Shown here: in pieces, positions 59,604 through 64,000 of the stretch
Position numbering within the stretch: position 1 is the first letter of the stretch
Layout: each line of letters begins with the position of its first letter
Made by a program: the position numbers and the translations under genes
Source of the DNA: Rhodocyclaceae bacterium
Lineage (GTDB): Bacteria > Pseudomonadota > Gammaproteobacteria > Burkholderiales > Rhodocyclaceae
Assembly: GCA_028869135.1 (NCBI GenBank)
Contig: JAGWTC010000006.1
Span: forward strand, 48,899-112,898
Length of the DNA stretch: 64,000 nucleotides
Direction of reading: 5' to 3'
Notes under the pieces: model-generated
Told to the model about the DNA's origin: nothing
The model's database searches: none
The model's input: only the letters and a program-made list of their open reading frames with translations

Positions 59604-60125
59604 ATGACAAGCGACGCCAGACTGAACGAAGCCGGACAGCGCATGACCGCCTGCATCAGCAGCCTGAGACGCTACGCCCATGCGCTGCTCCGCGATCGAA
59701 CGGCGGCCGACGATCTGGTCCAGGACACACTGGATCGCGCCTGGACCCGCCTCACCTCCTGGCATGACGGCGCCGATATGCGGCCGTGGCTGTTCAGCAT
59801 CATGCACAACCTGCATGTGGATCAGGTGCGCCGCCCGCGCCTTGCAACCGTGCCGGTCGACGAGGAAGCAATGACCGTCGCGGTACGCGGCATGCATCAC
59901 GACAATCTCGAATTGCGCGATCTCGATGCCGCGCTGCAACGGCTGCCGGCCGAGCAACGCGAAGTCCTGTTGCTGGTTGCGCTGGAGGAGATGTCTTATG
60001 CGGAAGCGGCGGACGTGCTCGGAATTTCGCCCGGCAACGTGGCCTCAAGGCTGTGCCGCGCGCGCGAAAAATTGCGCGCCGTGCTGGACGAACAGAAGAC
60101 GATATCGCTGAAGGTAGTCAGATGA
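59604..60125 (+). CDS. ECF sigma factor
   Basis: 173 residues. Sigma region 2: LRRYAHALLRDRTAADDLVQDTLDRAWTRLTSW and RPWLFSIMHNLHVDQVRR; region 4: LQRLPAEQREVLLLVALEEMSYAEAADVLGISPGNVASRLCRAREKLR. The stop overlaps the following anti-sigma gene start (ATGA), so production of the two is linked. The target regulon is unknown. Confidence 0.93.
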   Translation: MTSDARLNEAGQRMTACISSLRRYAHALLRDRTAADDLVQDTLDRAWTRLTSWHDGADMRPWLFSIMHNLHVDQVRRPRLATVPVDEEAMTVAVRGMHHDNLELRDLDAALQRLPAEQREVLLLVALEEMSYAEAADVLGISPGNVASRLCRAREKLRAVLDEQKTISLKVVR

Positions 60126-60964
60126 ACGAGCGCCCCATCTCCGATCAAGATTTGCATGCCTATGTGGACGGCGAGCTGTCGCCGGCGCGGCGCATCGAAG
60201 TCGAGGCCTGGCTGAGCGTAAGCCCGGAAGCCGCCGCACAGGTGCAGACCTATCAGGAACAGAACCTGGCCATCAAGGCGCTGTTCAACCCGCTGCTCAA
60301 CGAAACTGTGCCGGAACGGCTGCTGCAGGCGGCGCGAACACCGAACCGGACTGCGGCAGCAGGCTCCTCCGGCGGATTGCCGGCCGCTGCCGCCCCATGG
60401 TCGCCCTGGTCGCTGCAACGCATCGCCGCCAGCATCGTGCTCGCCGTCGCCAGCGCCGGCGCGGGCTGGTTCGCGCACGACCGACTGCAACCGGCAATCA
60501 TCACGGTCGCCGCCAATACGCCCGCCGCATCGCCCCTCGCGCATCAGGCGGCGGTCGCGCATGTCGTCTACAGCCCCGAGGTCAAGCGCCCGGTGGAAGT
60601 CGGCGCCGATCAGGAAGAACAGCTCGTGAAGTGGCTGTCGAAACGGCTCAATGCCGACATCCGTCCGCCCAGGCTGGGCGGGCTCGGCTACGAGCTGATC
60701 GGCGGGCGCCTCCTGCCGGGCAGCAGCGGACCCGTGGCGCAGTTCATGTACCACGATGCGAGCGGACAGCGGCTGACGCTCTACGTCTCGACCGAGAACC
60801 GCGACAACAAGGACACGGCCTTCCGTTTCGCGCAGGAAGGGCCGGTCAATGTCTTCTACTGGATCGACGGCAAGTTCGGCTATGCCTTGTCGGCCGGCAT
60901 CGCCAAGAGCGAACTGGCGCGGATTGCCGGCGCGGTCTACGCCCAGTTAGGGCAGAAGCACTGA
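60122..60964 (+). CDS. Anti-sigma factor, single-pass membrane protein
   Basis: 280 residues from ATG 60122. The N-terminal DLHAYVDGELSPARRIEVEAWL is an anti-sigma (zinc-less RskA/ChrR-like) segment. One transmembrane helix (about 101-118, IAASIVLAVASAGAGWFA) leads to a periplasmic domain (about 120-280) with ADIRPPRLGGLGYELIGGRLLPG. It should hold the cognate ECF factor at the membrane until a signal. Confidence 0.88.
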   Translation: MNERPISDQDLHAYVDGELSPARRIEVEAWLSVSPEAAAQVQTYQEQNLAIKALFNPLLNETVPERLLQAARTPNRTAAAGSSGGLPAAAAPWSPWSLQRIAASIVLAVASAGAGWFAHDRLQPAIITVAANTPAASPLAHQAAVAHVVYSPEVKRPVEVGADQEEQLVKWLSKRLNADIRPPRLGGLGYELIGGRLLPGSSGPVAQFMYHDASGQRLTLYVSTENRDNKDTAFRFAQEGPVNVFYWIDGKFGYALSAGIAKSELARIAGAVYAQLGQKH

Positions 60965-61029
60965 AGCTGCCGCAAAAGACGTTGGCATGAACTAGGCTGA
61001 AAGCATGACAGCCGTGAAAGGAGAAAAAC

Positions 61030-61278
61030 ATGGAAGGCCCCGTCATCGCCCAAGCCGGTCCCTATGTCGTGACAGTCGAGGCCGGCAAGACCTATTACTG
61101 GTGCCGCTGCGGCCGCAGCCATCACCAGCCCTTCTGCGACGGCTCGCACACAGGCACCGAATTCACGCCGCTGCCCTATGCATCCGACGCCGCCGAAACC
61201 CTGTATTTTTGCGGCTGCAAGCACACCGAGTCGCCGCCCTTCTGCGACGGCACCCATACCCGCTTTCTGGTCAAGTAA
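61030..61278 (+). CDS. Protein with two CDGSH iron-sulfur domains
   Basis: 82 residues, GGAG 6 nt upstream. Two CDGSH-type motifs in tandem: CRCGRSHHQPFCDGSH and CGCKHTESPPFCDGTH. Each can bind a 2Fe-2S cluster with three Cys and one His. The role of bacterial tandem CDGSH proteins in electron or cluster transfer is unclear. Convergent on ctaA. Confidence 0.92.
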   Translation: MEGPVIAQAGPYVVTVEAGKTYYWCRCGRSHHQPFCDGSHTGTEFTPLPYASDAAETLYFCGCKHTESPPFCDGTHTRFLVK

Positions 61279-61281
61279 GAC

Positions 61282-62319
61282 TCAGACGGTGCGCAGCTTG
61301 TGATTGAGGTAGATCAGCTTGGCGAAAAGGATCATGGCGCCGGCCTGATGCAATGAACCCAGCGCCACCGGTACCTGGTTCAGCAGCGTCGCGATGCCGA
61401 GGCTGACCTGCACGCCCAGCATGACCAGCATGGCGTTGGCGGCGCCGCCCGCCTGCGGCGCCCGATGCAGAACCTTCCACCACAGGATCGGCACCAGCGC
61501 CATCAGGCTCCAGGCGATCATGCGATGGTCGAACTGAACCGTCGTGATGTTGTTGAGGCAGTTCAGCCACCATGGCTGCATGGCCAGCACATCGGGCGGC
61601 ACAACATAGCCGTTCATCAGCGGGAAGGTGTTGTAGGCCAGGCCGGCGCGCAGTCCGGCCACGAGGCCGCCCGACAGCACCATCAGGCTGACGACACCGA
61701 GCACAAACAGCGCCAGGCGGCGCACGCCGACCGGCGCCGAGGGCCGCGGGCGCCGTTCGCGCAACAGGCCGAGCGCCGTCCACAACATCAGGCCGAAGAC
61801 CAGGAAGGCCAGCCCGAGGTGCGCGGTGAGGCGATAGTGGCTGACGCGCACGTCGTTCACCAGACCGCTCTTGACCATGTACCAGCCCATCGCGCCCTGC
61901 AGGCCGCCGAGAATCAGGAAGCCGACAAGCTTCCACTTGTAGCCGCGCGGAATCTTGCCGCGCACCCAGAACCACACCAGCGGAATGAAGAAGACCAGCC
62001 CGATGAGCCGGCCGATCTGGCGGTGCACCCATTCCCACCAGAAGATGAACTGAAAGCCCTCCAGCGTCATGTCGTAATTGACCTGGTGGAACTGCGGGAT
62101 CTGCTTGTACTTCTCGAACATCAGCAGCCAGTCTTCGTGCGTCAGCGGCGGAATCGCGCCGAGCAGGGGCTGCCATTCGACGATGGAAAGGCCGGAATCC
62201 GTCAATCGCGTCACGCCGCCGACGACGAGCGTGCAGAACACCATGGCGCAGCAGACGAACAGCCAGATCGCAATCGGCGTGCGGCCGGTCGTGGCGGCCG
62301 TGAGATGCAGGGATTTCAT
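61282..62319 (-). CDS. ctaA: Heme A synthase CtaA/Cox15
   Basis: 345 residues with eight transmembrane helices. Conserved parts: FVVGGVTRLTDSGLSIVEW-like VVGGVTRLTDSGLSIVEWQP, FWWEWVHRQIGRLIGL (haem His) and NNITTVQFDHRMIAW (haem His). It converts haem O to haem A for cytochrome aa3 oxidase, so the organism also respires O2. TATAAT ends 9 nt upstream of the ATG on the minus strand, with no SD seen. Confidence 0.96.
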   Translation of the reverse strand: MKSLHLTAATTGRTPIAIWLFVCCAMVFCTLVVGGVTRLTDSGLSIVEWQPLLGAIPPLTHEDWLLMFEKYKQIPQFHQVNYDMTLEGFQFIFWWEWVHRQIGRLIGLVFFIPLVWFWVRGKIPRGYKWKLVGFLILGGLQGAMGWYMVKSGLVNDVRVSHYRLTAHLGLAFLVFGLMLWTALGLLRERRPRPSAPVGVRRLALFVLGVVSLMVLSGGLVAGLRAGLAYNTFPLMNGYVVPPDVLAMQPWWLNCLNNITTVQFDHRMIAWSLMALVPILWWKVLHRAPQAGGAANAMLVMLGVQVSLGIATLLNQVPVALGSLHQAGAMILFAKLIYLNHKLRTV

Positions 62320-62327
62320 GGCGGGCC

Positions 62328-62333
62328 ATTATA
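62328..62333 (-). promoter_or_regulatory. TATAAT close to the ctaA start
   Basis: On the minus strand the hexamer ends 8 nt before the ctaA ATG. If used, the transcript would have almost no leader. No -35 match. Confidence 0.35.
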
Positions 62334-62444
62334 CGCGGCGCCTCCGGACTTCGCCCGCGCGGCCGGAAGCCTGATGCGGCAAGGGTTCCCGCATGATATC
62401 CTTGCGTTTTTGACGATCAGGGAAGGTCCGCAACGGGCCGCATC

Positions 62445-63254
62445 ATGGAAACACGCAATCCTTCCAGCCATGGCGACGAACTGCCCTTTTACCAACCGAC
62501 CGGCGACGAGATCGAGCTGTTCGAACGCGCCTGGCGCAATCGCCTGCCGCTGCTGATCAAGGGGCCGACCGGCGTCGGCAAGACGCGCTTCGTCGGCTTC
62601 ATGGCCGCCAAACTGGGCCTGCCGCTGTACACCGTCGCCTGCCATGACGACCTCACCGCCGCCGACCTGGTCGGCCGCCACCTGATCGGCGACGGCACCA
62701 CCTACTGGAGCGACGGCCCGCTGACGCGCGCCGTGCGCGAAGGCGGCATCTGCTACCTCGACGAAGTGGTCGAGGCGCGCAAGGACACCACCGTCGTGCT
62801 GCATCCGCTCGCCGACGACCGCCGCGTGCTGCCGATCGACCGCACCGGCGAGATTCTGCAGGCGCCGCCCTCCTTCATGCTGGTGGTGTCGTACAACCCC
62901 GGCTACCAGAACTTCCTCAAGGGCATGAAGCCCTCGACGCGCCAGCGTTTCGTTTCGCTGCGCTTCGACTTCCCGCCGGCGGCGCAGGAAGAAGCCATCC
63001 TGATCGGCGAGACTGGCTGCAGCAAGGAGGTCGCGCGGAAGGTCGTCGCCATCGGCCAGCAGCTGCGCGCGCTCAAGGACGTCGATCTCGAAGAGGTCGC
63101 CAGCACCCGCCTGCTGGTCTACGCCGCCACCCTGATCAATGACGGCATGGATCCGGTCGCCGCCTGCAAGGCTGCGCTGGTCGAAGGCCTGACCGACGAT
63201 GCGGAAATCGCCGCCGCGCTGATCGAAGTCATCCACGCCGCTTTCGGCGAATAG
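62445..63254 (+). CDS. Second CbbQ/NorQ-family AAA+ ATPase
   Basis: 269 residues. Walker A GPTGVGKT at 40-47, Walker B ICYLDE near 102-107, and VSYNPGYQNFLKGMKPSTRQRF. It is clearly similar to the copy at 29619-30434 through the ATPase core (many identical blocks: FYQP, DEIE, CHDDLT, VEARKDTTVV). Here there is no VWA partner next to it, only a small membrane protein gene 1 nt downstream. The N-terminal sequence METRNPSSHGDE and C terminus fit NorQ-like members. Confidence 0.9.
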   Translation: METRNPSSHGDELPFYQPTGDEIELFERAWRNRLPLLIKGPTGVGKTRFVGFMAAKLGLPLYTVACHDDLTAADLVGRHLIGDGTTYWSDGPLTRAVREGGICYLDEVVEARKDTTVVLHPLADDRRVLPIDRTGEILQAPPSFMLVVSYNPGYQNFLKGMKPSTRQRFVSLRFDFPPAAQEEAILIGETGCSKEVARKVVAIGQQLRALKDVDLEEVASTRLLVYAATLINDGMDPVAACKAALVEGLTDDAEIAAALIEVIHAAFGE

Positions 63255-63255
63255 C

Positions 63256-63483
63256 ATGCAGACGGTCGCCATCATCATCCTTTGTATCGCCGCCGCCGCT
63301 TGGCTGGCGCCTGCCGCGCGCGCCTTTCTCAACGGCAAGCCCCGTATCGGCATCATCGCGCTCGCCACCGGCCCCGTTGCGGTCGCGCTCTACGCACAGA
63401 ACCGGGACCCGAACGTCGCCATGGCGGCCCTCATGGCGATCGTCGCGATCGGTTGCGTTCTGTGGCGCAAGGCGGGCAAGTAG
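63256..63483 (+). CDS. Small membrane protein downstream of the second CbbQ/NorQ ATPase
   Basis: 75 residues with three hydrophobic stretches (VAIIILCIAAAAWLAP, IGIIALATGPVAVALYA, MAALMAIVAIGCVLWR). The ATG is 1 nt after the ATPase stop. No family recognised. Co-transcription with the ATPase is likely from spacing. Confidence 0.7.
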   Translation: MQTVAIIILCIAAAAWLAPAARAFLNGKPRIGIIALATGPVAVALYAQNRDPNVAMAALMAIVAIGCVLWRKAGK

Positions 63484-63491
63484 CCTCCGCC

Positions 63492-64000
63492 ATGCTGGAC
63501 TCGGTTCGCATCGCCACGCAGCAGGACGCCGCTGAATTGGCCGCCCTGGTCAATGCCGCCTATCGTCCGGGCAAGGGCGATGGGGGCTGGACGCACGAGG
63601 CGGCGCTGGTGGACGGCGAACGCACCAACCCCGAACAGCTCGCTATGCTCCTCGCGCGCGACGACGGCGTCATGCTGCTCGGCCGCCGCGACGGCGCAAC
63701 GCTCGCCTGCGTCGATCTGCGCCACCAGGGCGATACGGTCACCATCGGCATGCTCGCGGTGCAGCCATCGCTGCAAAACGCGGGGCTCGGCAAGATCATG
63801 CTCGCCCACGCCGAAACCTGCGCCGTGCATCTTTTCAATCCGCAGCGCCTGCTCATGCACGTTGTCGAAGCGCGGCAGGAGTTGGTCGATTTTTATACAC
63901 GCCGCGGCTATGCTTTGAGCGGCAAAACGTCGGCCTATCCGAGCGGCGACGGCGTCGGCACGCCGAAGATCGAACTGCGCCTCGTCGAATTGCACAAGCG
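63492..64000 (+). CDS. GNAT family N-acetyltransferase (cut by the right window edge)
   Basis: The frame is open from ATG 63492 to the end, about 169 residues without a stop. The GNAT fold is suggested by IATQQDAAELAALVNAAYRPG, the acetyl-CoA loop region VQPSLQNAGLGKIMLAHAE and FYTRRGY near the C terminus. The substrate is unknown. It lies 8 nt after the small membrane gene. Confidence 0.85.
   Translation, partial: MLDSVRIATQQDAAELAALVNAAYRPGKGDGGWTHEAALVDGERTNPEQLAMLLARDDGVMLLGRRDGATLACVDLRHQGDTVTIGMLAVQPSLQNAGLGKIMLAHAETCAVHLFNPQRLLMHVVEARQELVDFYTRRGYALSGKTSAYPSGDGVGTPKIELRLVELHK

Noticed and set aside
61271..62329. 352-codon minus-strand frame overlapping ctaA in another frame
   Set aside because: ctaA in the neighbouring frame has all family motifs; the other frame is Arg/Ala/Gly-rich without structure.

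Overview
The window is a 64 kb stretch of a GC-rich (about 60-65 % by eye) betaproteobacterial chromosome. Gene content and order (rpsP-rimM-trmD-rplS, ilvB-ilvN-ilvC-psd-pssA, sigma factor-DUF3619-DUF3106-RDD, lptF/lptG divergent from pepA-holC-valS, mutL-miaA, purM divergent from perM-hda, pcnB-folK, panB-panC-panD) are typical of Betaproteobacteria. A nitrous oxide reductase cluster together with CbbQ/NorQ-type genes points to a denitrifying member, perhaps of the Rhodocyclales/Sterolibacteriaceae side. That placement is inference; no rRNA gene is present to confirm it.

Layout. 1-6.8 kb: the end of nosZ and then nosR, nosD, nosF, nosY, nosL, which form a compact nitrous oxide reduction operon. 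6.9-9.0 kb: the ribosomal/tRNA modification operon rpsP-rimM-trmD-rplS on the minus strand. 9.2-12.5 kb: a cryptic PilZ-like protein, a YihY membrane protein, a WrbA-like flavoprotein and a DUF2069 protein. 12.5-17.3 kb: branched-chain amino acid synthesis (ilvBNC) followed by phosphatidylethanolamine synthesis (psd, pssA). 17.4-19.5 kb: a sigma factor operon of conserved but uncharacterised genes. 19.6-27.3 kb: lptG/lptF, then pepA, holC, a small hypothetical gene and valS.

27.3-33.4 kb: tusA, a VWA protein, a CbbQ/NorQ AAA+ ATPase and bepA on the minus strand; moaC and a periplasmic alpha carbonic anhydrase on the plus strand. 33.4-36.5 kb: dut, coaBC, radC, rpmB, rpmG. 36.8-43.7 kb: a minus-strand group of envelope and RNA genes (desaturase, MscS channel, PLD-type protein, rsmB, DUF3108 protein, lipoprotein, DedA). 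43.7-53.2 kb: mutL, miaA, ycgR, purM, perM, hda, a HAD phosphatase, pcnB, folK, and a DUF486 membrane protein. 53.2-55.7 kb: a G-rich repeat followed by the pantothenate genes panB, a small membrane gene, panC and panD. 55.8-64 kb: a metallophosphoesterase, several small conserved or unknown genes, an ECF sigma/anti-sigma pair, a double CDGSH protein, ctaA, a second CbbQ/NorQ ATPase with a tiny membrane protein, and an acetyltransferase running off the right edge.

The window is mostly core genome: no prophage, insertion sequence, CRISPR array, tRNA or rRNA gene was found. The points most worth a second look are: an orphan CbbQ/NorD chaperone module between bepA and tusA, with a second orphan CbbQ paralogue 32 kb away; a sigma factor that appears to start at CTG; a perfect 19-bp inverted repeat across the ilvN stop codon; a G-quadruplex-capable intergenic repeat upstream of panB; a sharp codon-usage change inside panC; and a PilZ-like protein hidden in an unannotated gene. 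None of these amounts to a clearly new multi-gene defence or metabolic system.
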